A stretch of 34,741 nucleotides of DNA, from the IMG/VR virus record IMGVR_UViG_3300025598_000100, positions 1-34,741 of that record, one strand, 5' to 3'. Both the position numbers and the translations under genes were made by a program. The first letter of the stretch is position 1, and each line of letters begins with the position of its first letter. This document shows, piece by piece, positions 6,030 through 12,857 of the stretch. Origin of the DNA: a virus. The notes under the pieces are model-generated. The model searched no databases. It had not been told where the DNA came from and saw nothing but the letters and a program-made list of their open reading frames with translations.

Positions 6030-6187
6030 TCTTACCGTGGATCATCAAAAAGAAGACGCGCGACCTGACTGGGCCGCGCGTCAGGACTTGGCTCATTGCC
6101 AAATACAAAATAGTTCAATCCACCCCTGATACGTTAACGTGCGTTAACATCACCGAAGAAAGGCAGAAAAATGGACGACGCAAATGA
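6026..6187 (+). CDS. Short basic protein overlapping its neighbours
   Basis: A 53-codon frame starts in an ATGA overlap with the previous stop and ends 17 nt inside the next gene. The product is basic (MILPWIIKKKTRDL, then GPRVRTWLIAKYKIVQ). The ATGA arrangement, seen at most junctions in this operon, and the otherwise empty 141-bp gap support it. A GC-rich inverted repeat (GACGCGCG at 6055-6062 with CGCGCGTC at 6075-6082) falls inside it. That repeat could instead mean this stretch is a non-coding hairpin in the leader of the next gene. Confidence 0.4.
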   Translation: MILPWIIKKKTRDLTGPRVRTWLIAKYKIVQSTPDTLTCVNITEERQKNGRRK

Positions 6188-6452
6188 AAAGATGGTTACT
6201 GTAACCATTAGAATCCCTGAGCGGGTTGGCAAAGTGCTTTGGGTTTTAGGTGAAGAAAGCTTTGCCGCCATCAATGGGTTTGAGGATATGCAACCAATCA
6301 GGCAATTTGCTTACATTGCGGATGTGGCCGGGTTTATTAATAAACTTAAAGACGGTCTGATGGTTGGTACAATTGCGGCATTGCTGGAAACAGTCTCCGA
6401 CATTGCTGACGATATGTACGAAGATGATGAAGATGAAGGAGCATTACACTAA
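6171..6452 (+). CDS. Small acidic hypothetical protein
   Basis: This 93-residue protein is unrecognised. It begins with a beta-like stretch (MVTVTIRIPERVGKVLWVLG), then helical segments, and ends in a strongly acidic tail (DDMYEDDEDEGALH). The first part is reminiscent of ribbon-helix-helix style starts, but no complete motif is visible. AAAGG precedes the ATG by about 8 nt. Its TAA stop overlaps the next ATG in TAATG, so it is translationally coupled to the KGG-motif gene. Confidence 0.55.
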   Translation: MDDANEKMVTVTIRIPERVGKVLWVLGEESFAAINGFEDMQPIRQFAYIADVAGFINKLKDGLMVGTIAALLETVSDIADDMYEDDEDEGALH

Positions 6453-6724
6453 TGGCTATTCGTATTGCGAAGGTTGAACCAAAACCAGCAAAGACAGTTG
6501 TTAAAGAGGTAACAAAACAGCGCGTAAAAAAGGCTGGAGCAGAGAACGATGGTCGCAAGCGGTCTGGCTTTGCGTCTATGTCACCCGAACGCCGCAAGGA
6601 AGTCGCGGCTAAGGGTGGCAAGGGAAGCAAAGCAGACAAACGGTATTTTGCAATTAACCCCGAAAAGGCTCGTGAAGCTGGGAAGCTTGGCGGTATAGCC
6701 AAAAAAGAAAAGGCAAAACAATGA
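6452..6724 (+). CDS. KGG-repeat (stress-protein-like) small basic protein
   Basis: The 90-residue product has a lysine/alanine-rich N-terminus (residues 1-33). Two KGG-type repeats follow: GFASMSPERRKEVAAKGGKG (about 39-58) and FAINPEKAREAGKLGGIAKK (about 66-85). This is the pattern of the GsiB/YciG-like 'stress-induced repeat' (KGG) family, whose biochemical role is poorly defined. Such short KGG proteins also occur in phages. Very basic and probably unstructured, it might bind nucleic acid, but that is inference. It is coupled to both neighbours (TAATG upstream, ATGA downstream). Confidence 0.65.
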   Translation: MAIRIAKVEPKPAKTVVKEVTKQRVKKAGAENDGRKRSGFASMSPERRKEVAAKGGKGSKADKRYFAINPEKAREAGKLGGIAKKEKAKQ

Positions 6725-6951
6725 CCGGATGGCAAAGTAAAAAGGAAAGCAGCAAAGTACGTTGGCTTGGTCCATATGCACCGACCGACCGTCATGCTGA
6801 TGATGCGACATTGGCTGAGTTAGTTCGTTTGCGGGTTGAAAACGATAACCTGAAAAAAGAATTGGCTGATGTTAAACTATGCTCATGCAAAAAGCGTGAT
6901 GCAGAACTTGAGCAAATGTTTGCTTACTTTGAAACCGAAAAAGGAGAATAA
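6721..6951 (+). CDS. Small coiled-coil protein with a CxC motif
   Basis: The 76-residue product is unrecognised. Residues about 28-52 (TLAELVRLRVENDNLKKELADV) are a clear coiled coil, followed by KLCSCKKRDAELEQMF. It starts in an ATGA overlap with the KGG gene and ends 2 bp before the next start. The size suggests a dimerising accessory protein of the early operon. Confidence 0.5.
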   Translation: MTGWQSKKESSKVRWLGPYAPTDRHADDATLAELVRLRVENDNLKKELADVKLCSCKKRDAELEQMFAYFETEKGE

Positions 6952-6953
6952 AG

Positions 6954-7295
6954 ATGGATAGATTTACTTTAGGCTACAATGGCGACCGTCACAAAGGTAA
7001 GCGGATTGGTACGCTTTGGACAAACCAAGATATTGATGGCGATGTGACATTAACCGATTTTTTTGACGAACAATATGATGTCGCCAAAATTGACATACTT
7101 AATGATTGCATTGCTTTGCTAAACAGGGAATTAGAATTATTGTTAAAAGATTATTCTAACCCAATGCGGCGAATGATGGGTTGGCCTATTGTAAAAACAG
7201 ATAATTGGTCAAATCAAGATGAAGAGCATCTTTTAGAAGAAGTAAAAGAATTGGTGCAGAAAATGGATCATCGGTTAGCGGAGAAGCGGTTATGA
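6954..7295 (+). CDS. Hypothetical early protein
   Basis: The 113-residue product is unrecognised. The first 40 residues look folded and mixed (FTLGYNGDRHKGKRIGTLWT). Residues about 45-70 and 88-110 are amphipathic helices (IDILNDCIALLNRELELLLKD; EEHLLEEVKELVQKMDHRL). GGAGAATAAAG precedes the ATG. Its stop overlaps the GcrA-like start in ATGA. AT content is slightly higher than in neighbouring genes. Confidence 0.5.
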   Translation: MDRFTLGYNGDRHKGKRIGTLWTNQDIDGDVTLTDFFDEQYDVAKIDILNDCIALLNRELELLLKDYSNPMRRMMGWPIVKTDNWSNQDEEHLLEEVKELVQKMDHRLAEKRL

Positions 7296-7831
7296 TTGTA
7301 ACACCTTGGACGCCCCAAGACCGTACGTTGTTAATTAAGATGTGGCAGGACGGTATAAGCGCCCATATCATTGCCGCAACGCTTGGTAATGGCCGTACAC
7401 GCAATGCCGTGTTGGGCTATCTATTTAGATTGAGAAGAAGCCATCCAGAATTGGGTCTACGAGTCGAGAACCCCAAGCCAAGGGAACGGGTTGGCTTGTC
7501 CCCTAAACCAAGAATACCTACCCCACCTAAACCAAAACGCGAACCAGCCGTTCAATTAAACCTGTTCACGCCCATCGAAGAAGTCCCTGCACCGGATGGT
7601 GGCGTTCCATACTTTGAAACGCGGCTATTCCAATGCAAATATATCCTCAACACCAGCAAAGACCCACACAACGTCAAGTGCTGTGGGGGTACGATATATC
7701 GCGGTACATCATGGTGCCGGACGCATTACCACGAGGTATTTACAGTACGTACTTACCCCGGAACACAGGTCGGCCATTTATCATCTGGCAAAACTCAGGC
7801 GGCATCAAAATTCCAGTTTCGTCGAATGTAA
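7292..7831 (+). CDS. GcrA-family cell-cycle regulator
   Basis: Residues 5-47 (PWTPQDRTLLIKMWQDG, SAHIIAATLG, TRNAVLGYLFRL) closely follow the GcrA N-terminal DNA-binding domain (WT.e....L..lW.eGlSa..IA..LG..tRNAViGk..RL). A proline/lysine-rich linker follows (about 60-92). A C-terminal cysteine cluster (CKYI, CCGG, CRTHYHEVF at about 114-150) resembles the GcrA sigma70-contacting region (CrwP...F CG......YC..H). GcrA binds CcrM-methylated GANTC promoters and activates housekeeping RNA polymerase in Alphaproteobacteria, so the phage copy may redirect host transcription. The last 29 residues extend beyond the family core and lie wholly antisense to the phosphoesterase gene. It starts in an ATGA overlap. 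Confidence 0.8.
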   Translation: MIVTPWTPQDRTLLIKMWQDGISAHIIAATLGNGRTRNAVLGYLFRLRRSHPELGLRVENPKPRERVGLSPKPRIPTPPKPKREPAVQLNLFTPIEEVPAPDGGVPYFETRLFQCKYILNTSKDPHNVKCCGGTIYRGTSWCRTHYHEVFTVRTYPGTQVGHLSSGKTQAASKFQFRRM

Positions 7832-8687
7832 GCACCGCGAAACCTTGATGCGCACGGTTTGGCGCACCCTCTCCATATTGGAAGGCTTTATGGTTAGGGT
7901 CGCCAAGCATGCCTGTTTCCACACCCCAATGCGTACCGCGACGATTACGAACAGCGGTCAGTTGCTGAGCATGAGTATGATTAGTAACTGTCGTCCATCC
8001 CGATACTTGCGCATTGTTGTAAGCCGCGTGAATACCTGCGCGGAAACGATGCCGGAATTCCACATCATCATTTAAATGGAATGCATAACAAAATTCCCAC
8101 ATTGGGAAACGGTCGGCTAATCGACCTGCGTAATCCTCTAATTCACTGGCTTGGTTGGCAAGATAGTTATCTACCCGCATATCATGGTTGCCAATGGTAA
8201 AAATACGGCGGCGGCACTTTGGAAGCTTATCCATCCATGCTTTAGCGGCGTCAATTTCAGCCGATACTTTTGGTGCTGCTGATCCTAGCGTTGATCCATG
8301 ACGTGAAACCCTTGCACCGTCTATAATGTCGCCATTTAAAATAATAACTTGGGGTTTTATTTGTTTCGCAATTTTAATAAATGCTTTCATCATAATCGTA
8401 TCAACGCCCGGCCAAATATGGGCATCTCCGCCTACGATAACACATCCATCTTTGATTTCATCTGTTAAAACTTGGGCATATAACCATTGCGCCCCAACAC
8501 CTTCATTTCCACTTTCGTATTGTTTCCACATTTCAGGATGTCGTCTTTGGATCATATCCAATCGGGCAGTGATTGTTGAAGCGGGCATACCCATCACCCT
8601 TGCCGTAGCCCTAACAATTCTATTTTGGCGATAATATTCTTTTAGTGTTTCTTCTAACACTTCTTTTGATAGCGGAGGCATGCCCAT
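7740..8687 (-). CDS. Calcineurin-like metallophosphoesterase with N-terminal HTH
   Basis: The 315-residue product has an N-terminal helix-turn-helix-like part (about 8-50, with RIVRATARVMGMPASTITARL) and then a metallophosphoesterase domain. Metal-ligand motifs are GGDAHIW (D88, H90), LNGDIIDG (D120), IGNHDM (N167, H168) and later GIH and NHTH histidines. Such enzymes hydrolyse phosphomonoesters or diesters, often nucleic acid or nucleotide substrates. The HTH fusion, common in phage homologues, suggests DNA-related work. The ATG at 8687 has AAGGA about 11 nt upstream. The C-terminus (INGRPVFRGKYVL) is a natural family ending. The gene converges on and overlaps the GcrA gene by 92 bp. Confidence 0.85.
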   Translation of the reverse strand: MGMPPLSKEVLEETLKEYYRQNRIVRATARVMGMPASTITARLDMIQRRHPEMWKQYESGNEGVGAQWLYAQVLTDEIKDGCVIVGGDAHIWPGVDTIMMKAFIKIAKQIKPQVIILNGDIIDGARVSRHGSTLGSAAPKVSAEIDAAKAWMDKLPKCRRRIFTIGNHDMRVDNYLANQASELEDYAGRLADRFPMWEFCYAFHLNDDVEFRHRFRAGIHAAYNNAQVSGWTTVTNHTHAQQLTAVRNRRGTHWGVETGMLGDPNHKAFQYGEGAPNRAHQGFAVLTFDETGILMPPEFCQMINGRPVFRGKYVL

Positions 8688-8771
8688 TTTTAAACATCCT
8701 TAATTGACGTTGGGTGCAAAATACACGAAAACGCATAAATTACAACCGCATAGTCAATCAAGGTTAACACG
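8688..8771. promoter_or_regulatory. Divergent control region between phosphoesterase and HTH gene
   Basis: This 84-bp spacer separates a minus gene from a plus HTH gene and must hold at least one promoter. ATTGAC (8703-8708) and GTCAAT (8753-8758) are inverted copies 44 bp apart, each containing a TTGAC-type -35 facing inward. No good -10 sits 17 bp from either, so exact promoters are not assigned. The HTH product is the obvious candidate to bind here. Confidence 0.4.
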
Positions 8772-9038
8772 ATGACCGCAGATGAGTTTACCGCTTTCGT
8801 TCGATACGTTCGTGAAGAGTTTGGCGTGTTTGAAAATTCCCTCGCAAAGTCGATGGGATTTAGCAGACAGGTTCTATCAAAATGGCGTAAGCATGGTTCT
8901 CCCGCTTACGCCGATCTTGTTGCTGCCGCTGTTATCGCTGGCCTTGATCCTTGGCGACCTGAGCCAGAACATCTGCCCAATCCTGCCCTACGACAGGCGG
9001 CACAAGAACCTGAACATTCATCCCATACTGAAGCGTAA
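8772..9038 (+). CDS. Small HTH regulator (Cro/CI-like)
   Basis: The 88-residue product has a helix-turn-helix at residues about 22-45 (SLAKSMGFSRQVLSKWRKHGSP), where SRQVLSKW is the recognition helix. The folded part ends near residue 60 (LDPW). The remaining 28 residues are Pro/Glu/His-rich and lie antisense to the primase gene, and the overlap (8932-9038) begins at about codon 54. AAGG lies about 10 nt before the ATG. It is the only plus-strand gene inside the minus-strand replication module, divergent from the phosphoesterase. A transcriptional switch role is likely but inferred. Confidence 0.65.
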   Translation: MTADEFTAFVRYVREEFGVFENSLAKSMGFSRQVLSKWRKHGSPAYADLVAAAVIAGLDPWRPEPEHLPNPALRQAAQEPEHSSHTEA

Positions 9039-9858
9039 GACGTTTAGCTAAAGTATAAGATGCCGCATGCCCTGTGAAGCTTTCGTCGTTGTCGGCAAAA
9101 ACTGTAACACTGCGTGTTATAGCTGGTGGCTTCCACTTGGCTAAGTTCTGCGCGTTAACTGCTGCCCATACAGGTATTTTAAACATAACAGATGCAGCTA
9201 TGGCTGTCTCAATGCCTTCAGCTATACCCATGTGTTCATCAGCAGGTGCAAGGCGAATCGCTGATCCGTCCGGCAATGGGCCAGACATAATCCTACGGCT
9301 AGGCAGTACATCTGCTTTATGCCCATCGTCGGTTAAATAGGTCAGGTGAACATTCTGAGCAGTATCATCCGACCCACAGATTTTGCTTACCATAGCCCAA
9401 TGGTGCTTTCCCTGTACTTCACGGATTGCATTAGAGGACCATACAAGGCCGAGACGGTTTTTTAGGTAACGATGCACCACCCCGCCAACCTTCGGCTTCT
9501 CAGCGGCTTCCCAAATATTTTTAATCGCGGCCCTTTGGCAATTTTCTTCCGTATAATCTTTCTGAACCAGAACAGGTTTTTCGCCCAAAAGATCAGAAAT
9601 AGCTTTGGCAATTTGCGTGAACGATTTGCCTGTCACACCCTGCACAAGTTGAAAGCCGTCTCCGGCCCCGCAAGAGTTACAAATATATCGGCCTCTGCCA
9701 TCCTTATCATCAAATCGGAATCGATCCTTGCCGCCGCATATTGGGCAAGGACCATGCCTATTTACGAGATACTTGGCATCTACGCCAAGCTGTGGGAGCA
9801 GATTACGCCACTTGCCCTGTGCTATATCTGCTGTACGGCGTTCTTGGTTGTTTGTCAC
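8932..9858 (-). CDS. DNA primase, zinc-finger plus Toprim type
   Basis: The 308-residue product has a primase zinc ribbon at the N-terminus (CPICGGKDRFRFDDKDG...YICNSCG; C38, C41, C60, C63), as in P4 alpha and T7-type primases. A Toprim catalytic domain follows, with IAEGIETA (E214) and VFADND (D256, D258) holding the metal ions. It would make RNA primers for phage replication. No helicase domain is fused, and the SF2 helicase directly upstream may partner it. The start lies inside the helicase gene (56-bp same-strand overlap), and the C-terminus overlaps the plus-strand HTH gene. Confidence 0.85.
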   Translation of the reverse strand: MTNNQERRTADIAQGKWRNLLPQLGVDAKYLVNRHGPCPICGGKDRFRFDDKDGRGRYICNSCGAGDGFQLVQGVTGKSFTQIAKAISDLLGEKPVLVQKDYTEENCQRAAIKNIWEAAEKPKVGGVVHRYLKNRLGLVWSSNAIREVQGKHHWAMVSKICGSDDTAQNVHLTYLTDDGHKADVLPSRRIMSGPLPDGSAIRLAPADEHMGIAEGIETAIAASVMFKIPVWAAVNAQNLAKWKPPAITRSVTVFADNDESFTGHAASYTLAKRLTLQYGMNVQVLVPPVVGQDWADVLAQVAKDQGQR

Positions 9859-11320
9859 GTTGTTTTGCCTTAACTATGTTTCTATGTTTGATCCAGCTTA
9901 GCGTAGCCGCTGATGGGGAGAGGGCGATGCCTTTGAACGAATTGGCCGGGCCAACCCCAAATTTATCCTTGTATGCCCAATATGCCCAACCGTCTTTGTA
10001 TCCGTGAGTAATCGCGTAGCCACGCAGTTCTGAATAGAATGTTTCCTTTTCCTTCGTGGTGTAAGCGCTGACTTGCTTTTTTCCATCACGAGAAAGTTCG
10101 TTGAGTGTTCCTGTAGTATGTTCAACCTTATCAACAGCCTCAGCCTTGAAACCACATGCAGGGCATTGAGGTGTGCGAGGCGGTTTAAGGAAGGTGCATT
10201 TAACGCATGCTTTGGGGAGTGGAATCTTCTTCTCACGTTCTGCTGTTCCTCTGCCTTGTCCATCATCCAATTTGTCGTAAATGATATCTGTTACAAATCC
10301 CAAGCGAAGAGTTGTATCGCTATGGTCAAGTATCAAACAATGATCTTTGCCTTCAGCCGTTCTCAACCCCCGGCCAATCATTTGCGTGTATAGAATTTCA
10401 GATTTAGTGGGCCGAGCCAAAATGATGCAGTGAACATTCCAATCCACGCCCGTAGTTAAAACGCCAACATTGCAAACAACTTTTAAATCGCCGTCCGCGA
10501 ATTGTTTGGCGATTTCTGCACGTTCTTCCATGCTGGTGTAAGCATCCATGTAACCCGCTGGGATACCCGCATCCAAAAATAACTTTTGAATGTGCTTGGC
10601 ATGCGTACGATTAACCGCAAAGCAGATCGTCGGGCGGTATTGGCCCTTCTCCATCCACGTTGAAACAATATCGGCAACCAATGGTTTCTTGTCCATTGCT
10701 GTACCAAGTTGCTTCTTGTTGTAATCACCTGCGACAATAGCCACGCCAGTAAGATCGGGATGGCTTGGTGCAAAGACCTTGAAGTCAGACAAATGCTTAA
10801 GGTCAATCAATTCTTGAGTCGTGGTGCCGATGATCAGGTCATCGTAAATGCGACCCATGCCTTTTGCCCAAGGCGTAGCAGTTAAGCCAACAACGGGGAT
10901 ATCTTTCCATTGTGGGCTATCAAACCACGTTTCGTAAAACTTGAACATGACATGGCACTCGTCCACGATGACCAAATCAGCTTCAGGCAAAGACTTGCGC
11001 CTTGCCAAGGTTTGGACGGAACAGACCTGAACTGGTTGGGTCGGGTCGGTGCGTTCATGCAGCGCTTGAATGACGCCAATTTCCCAAATGTCGTGCTTCT
11101 CAAACTTCTCAACGGTCTGGTCAATCAGGCTAAGCGCGGGTACGCAAAACAAAACCCGCTTGCCCTTTTCCCTCGCCATGCGGACAATTTCTGCCGCCGC
11201 AATTGTCTTGCCAGCACCCGTTGGCATCTGCACGACTGGACGTTTACTGCCGCTGCTAAGCGACTTGCGTAGCTTAACAATAGCGTCAGTTTGGTAGTCA
11301 CGTAGTATAGCTTTAGACAT
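9803..11320 (-). CDS. SF2 DEAD/DEAH-type helicase with zinc motif
   Basis: The 505-residue product carries the superfamily-2 signature: Q-like LRDYQ (residues 6-10), Walker A MPTGAGKT (32-39), DECH box (120-123), motif III GLTATP (145-150) and motif VI QMIGRGLR (313-320). After the second RecA domain comes a CxxC...CxxC zinc ribbon (372-375 and 386-389), as in RadD-like and phage replication helicases. It should unwind DNA or branched intermediates using ATP, together with the primase, DnaA-like protein and RusA of this module. AGGT precedes the ATG, and upstream is an AT-rich palindromic region. Confidence 0.88.
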   Translation of the reverse strand: MSKAILRDYQTDAIVKLRKSLSSGSKRPVVQMPTGAGKTIAAAEIVRMAREKGKRVLFCVPALSLIDQTVEKFEKHDIWEIGVIQALHERTDPTQPVQVCSVQTLARRKSLPEADLVIVDECHVMFKFYETWFDSPQWKDIPVVGLTATPWAKGMGRIYDDLIIGTTTQELIDLKHLSDFKVFAPSHPDLTGVAIVAGDYNKKQLGTAMDKKPLVADIVSTWMEKGQYRPTICFAVNRTHAKHIQKLFLDAGIPAGYMDAYTSMEERAEIAKQFADGDLKVVCNVGVLTTGVDWNVHCIILARPTKSEILYTQMIGRGLRTAEGKDHCLILDHSDTTLRLGFVTDIIYDKLDDGQGRGTAEREKKIPLPKACVKCTFLKPPRTPQCPACGFKAEAVDKVEHTTGTLNELSRDGKKQVSAYTTKEKETFYSELRGYAITHGYKDGWAYWAYKDKFGVGPANSFKGIALSPSAATLSWIKHRNIVKAKQRDKQPRTPYSRYSTGQVA

Positions 11321-11450
11321 GTTATTACCTGTTAGTTATATTATTATATATATTATATATCTTAGCTTAGCTTTAAAGCTAATACAATCCTTGGCTGGTA
11401 TGTATAGCTATACAGCTTACGTTAGCTTGTAGGTCGCGCGGTTAGTAAAG
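11321..11450. promoter_or_regulatory. AT-rich palindromic region; helicase promoter or candidate origin
   Basis: A very AT-rich tract (about 11336-11360, alternating TA steps) is followed by a perfect 16-bp palindrome (TTAGCTTT/AAAGCTAA, 11367-11382) and a perfect 12-bp palindrome (GTATAG/CTATAC, 11402-11413). On the minus strand several TATAAT-like hexamers occur ahead of the helicase. The position between a DnaA-like gene and a helicase gene would suit a replication origin with an unwinding element. I see no canonical DnaA box (TTATNCACA), so a regulated promoter is equally possible. Confidence 0.35.
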
Positions 11451-11451
11451 A

Positions 11452-11483
11452 ACCCGCCTCCAAGCAGGAGGCCAGAGGCGGGT
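11452..11483 (-). terminator. Probable terminator after the DnaA-like gene
   Basis: On the minus strand a 9-bp stem (ACCCGCCTC with GAGGCGGGT; plus positions 11475-11483 and 11452-11460) is followed by TTCTTT. The stem is strong and the T-rich tail moderate. It would end the RusA/DnaA-like transcript and separate it from the helicase. Confidence 0.6.
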
Positions 11484-11499
11484 CAAGTCACCGTTATCA

Positions 11500-11529
11500 G
11501 TGACGGCCAAAAGGGAGGAGTGCCGTCAC
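11500..11529. other. Second stem-loop after the DnaA-like gene
   Basis: GTGACGGC (11500-11507) and GCCGTCAC (11522-11529) form a perfect 8-bp stem with a 14-nt loop, between the DnaA-like stop (11540) and the terminator. GTCAC at 11487-11491 could pair alternatively with the GTGAC of the left arm, so two exclusive folds are possible. No T-run follows on either strand. Confidence 0.45.
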
Positions 11530-11539
11530 GGGGACAAAG

Positions 11540-11959
11540 CTAACAAAGATTTGCACCAGAGGCAATATCGTCTTCGTATTTTTTTATTCCGTAAATTACG
11601 GTCGAGTGCCGGACATCCATGAGTCGGCCAATTTCAGCATAAGGCAAGTTAAGTTCGTTCTTGGCTCGGTAAAATACTTCACGTCGAACCTTAACCACAT
11701 CTGACTTAATAGCTGGGCTTCTTACGATATTTGGATCGATGCCATGTATGGCGGCAACTTCCCGAAGCATAGCAGCAAACTTACGGTTATGCAGTCTAAC
11801 TTGGAGAACGGGCTGATCAGCTAATATCTTAGGTTCCTGCGGCAAAGTGACGCGTTCGATCGGAACGATACCAGTGGGGCCACTGACACCGCCTAACCGT
11901 TTCTTGACGGCCAAATATTTAGCCCTCAATTCATCATAAGTCTGCGGTTCTCTGTCCAT
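11540..11959 (-). CDS. DnaA domain-IV-like DNA-binding protein
   Basis: In the 139-residue product, residues about 62-128 resemble the C-terminal DNA-binding domain of DnaA. A helix (KSDVVKVRREVFYRAKNEL) is followed by LPYAEIGRLM and then VRHSTVIYGIKKYE. That last segment corresponds to the DnaA signature '..RDHTTVlha..kIe' that contacts the DnaA box. No ATPase domain is present, so it cannot replace DnaA, but it may mark the phage origin or compete for host DnaA boxes. The N-terminal 55 residues are unlike DnaA. The start overlaps the RusA gene by 34 bp. Confidence 0.75.
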   Translation of the reverse strand: MDREPQTYDELRAKYLAVKKRLGGVSGPTGIVPIERVTLPQEPKILADQPVLQVRLHNRKFAAMLREVAAIHGIDPNIVRSPAIKSDVVKVRREVFYRAKNELNLPYAEIGRLMDVRHSTVIYGIKKYEDDIASGANLC

Positions 11960-12309
11960 GTATCTTCCTCAATTCCGTAAATGGTTACTACCATTGGCAC
12001 GCCATGTTCGCCCCATTCAGCGGCAATTGCTTTACATTCCGAATCGTCCTCTACAACTTTAGTCTTAACTAGTAAGTCGCTAGTAGATTTCAATAAATTA
12101 TCCAAATCGCGACGCCTTTTGTCTGGTTTAGTCGCGGTGATGTGTACGATATACTGCCCAAGTATTTGATCCTTGGTCTGCGACTTGACCATCCAAGAAG
12201 CTTCTTCAAGCCAAGCCACGTATTCAGGGGAACGATACATGCGGCCACCTTTACCGACCTTCCATAAACGATTTGTACTGGGGGCCAATGGCAACTCAAG
12301 CCTGATCAT
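11926..12309 (-). CDS. rusA: RusA-family Holliday-junction resolvase
   Basis: The 127-residue product matches RusA in length and motifs: LPLAPSTNRLWK at the start, then KPDKRRRDLDNLLKSTSDLL (D68, D70) and VEDDSEC (D88/D89), which hold the catalytic metal ions. RusA dimers cleave four-way junctions symmetrically, resolving recombination or replication intermediates before packaging. I chose the ATG at 12309 because GGAAG lies 5 nt upstream, whereas the longer frame would need a TTG at 12324. The gene overlaps both the XRE gene upstream (14 bp) and the DnaA-like gene downstream. Confidence 0.85.
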   Translation of the reverse strand: MIRLELPLAPSTNRLWKVGKGGRMYRSPEYVAWLEEASWMVKSQTKDQILGQYIVHITATKPDKRRRDLDNLLKSTSDLLVKTKVVEDDSECKAIAAEWGEHGVPMVVTIYGIEEDTWTENRRLMMN

Positions 12310-12514
12310 GTTGCTTCCAATCAAGGAAAAAATGATGAAGAGTAATTTCCTTGTTTGTCGCTTTCACAATACGAACCATCAAATTTAATGATGGGTCTTG
12401 AACGCCACGCTCAACGCGGGAAATAGATGACGCAGTTGTTCCAGCCAACTTAGCAAGGTCGGTTAGAATTACGTTATTTTTCTTACGCCATAGGCGCAAT
12501 GGATGCTCACTCAT
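12296..12514 (-). CDS. XRE-family transcriptional regulator
   Basis: The 72-residue product is a single Cro/CI-type helix-turn-helix domain: LRLWRKKNNVILTDLAKLAGT, then TASSISRVERG (recognition helix) and SLNLMVRIVKATN. This is the canonical XRE pattern. With no extra oligomerisation domain it resembles Cro-type regulators. It is second in the minus operon and lies close to the divergent region 12756-12857, which contains a 17-bp dyad suitable as its operator. Autoregulation and control of the recombination operon are plausible inferences. Confidence 0.8.
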   Translation of the reverse strand: MSEHPLRLWRKKNNVILTDLAKLAGTTASSISRVERGVQDPSLNLMVRIVKATNKEITLHHFFLDWKQHDQA

Positions 12515-12755
12515 TCGGTACTACTCTTGGCCTTTCACGGGCAACGGGCAATGGAATTGCAACATTGGGGCGGCCCATAGTTACATTGGCCTGTCCACGT
12601 ATTTCTTTGTTGCTCCAAGTCCAACATTCGCCAGTTTCATCTTGAAATACCACCCAAAGCAAGTCATGTTCAGCGCCGTAGTCAATTAAAGCGTGTGCCA
12701 ATCCCTTGCCCTTGGGAGACATGACAGGAATTGGCGGGTTGAGTTGTAAAAGCAT
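12507..12755 (-). CDS. Conserved small phage protein
   Basis: The 82-residue product has the layout of a small protein I associate with phages of Rhizobiales and relatives. It starts with LLQLNPPIPV.SPKGKG.AH, then LIDYGAEHDLLWVVF, ETGECWTWSN, and IRGQANVTMGRP at the end. The function is unknown to me, and no catalytic motif is visible. It heads the minus-strand replication operon and overlaps the XRE gene start by 8 bp. Confidence 0.65.
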   Translation of the reverse strand: MLLQLNPPIPVMSPKGKGLAHALIDYGAEHDLLWVVFQDETGECWTWSNKEIRGQANVTMGRPNVAIPLPVARERPRVVPNE

Positions 12756-12857
12756 AATGGCCCCTTGACTTTGTTTACACCATACGTAAATGATTGGCGG
12801 GTAGACAGCAATAACGGATCAAAATCCTAAACAGGGATTTTGCGGGAAAGGATAACA
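12756..12857. promoter_or_regulatory. Divergent early control region
   Basis: This 102-bp spacer lies between the minus replication operon and the plus recombination operon. TTTAC (12774-12778) and GTAAA (12786-12790) form a 17-bp operator-like dyad with a 7-bp spacer, and a plus TTGACT (12765-12770) overlaps its left side as a possible -35 (weak -10 near 12787). Next to the Gp157 ribosome-binding site, AAAATCC (12821-12827) and GGATTTT (12835-12841) form a 7-bp hairpin that could modulate translation. Confidence 0.5.

Noticed and set aside
8688-8771. Exact promoter assignments in the divergent spacer
   Set aside because: TTGAC-type -35 candidates exist on both strands, but no -10 fits at 16-18 bp, so only a general control region is reported.
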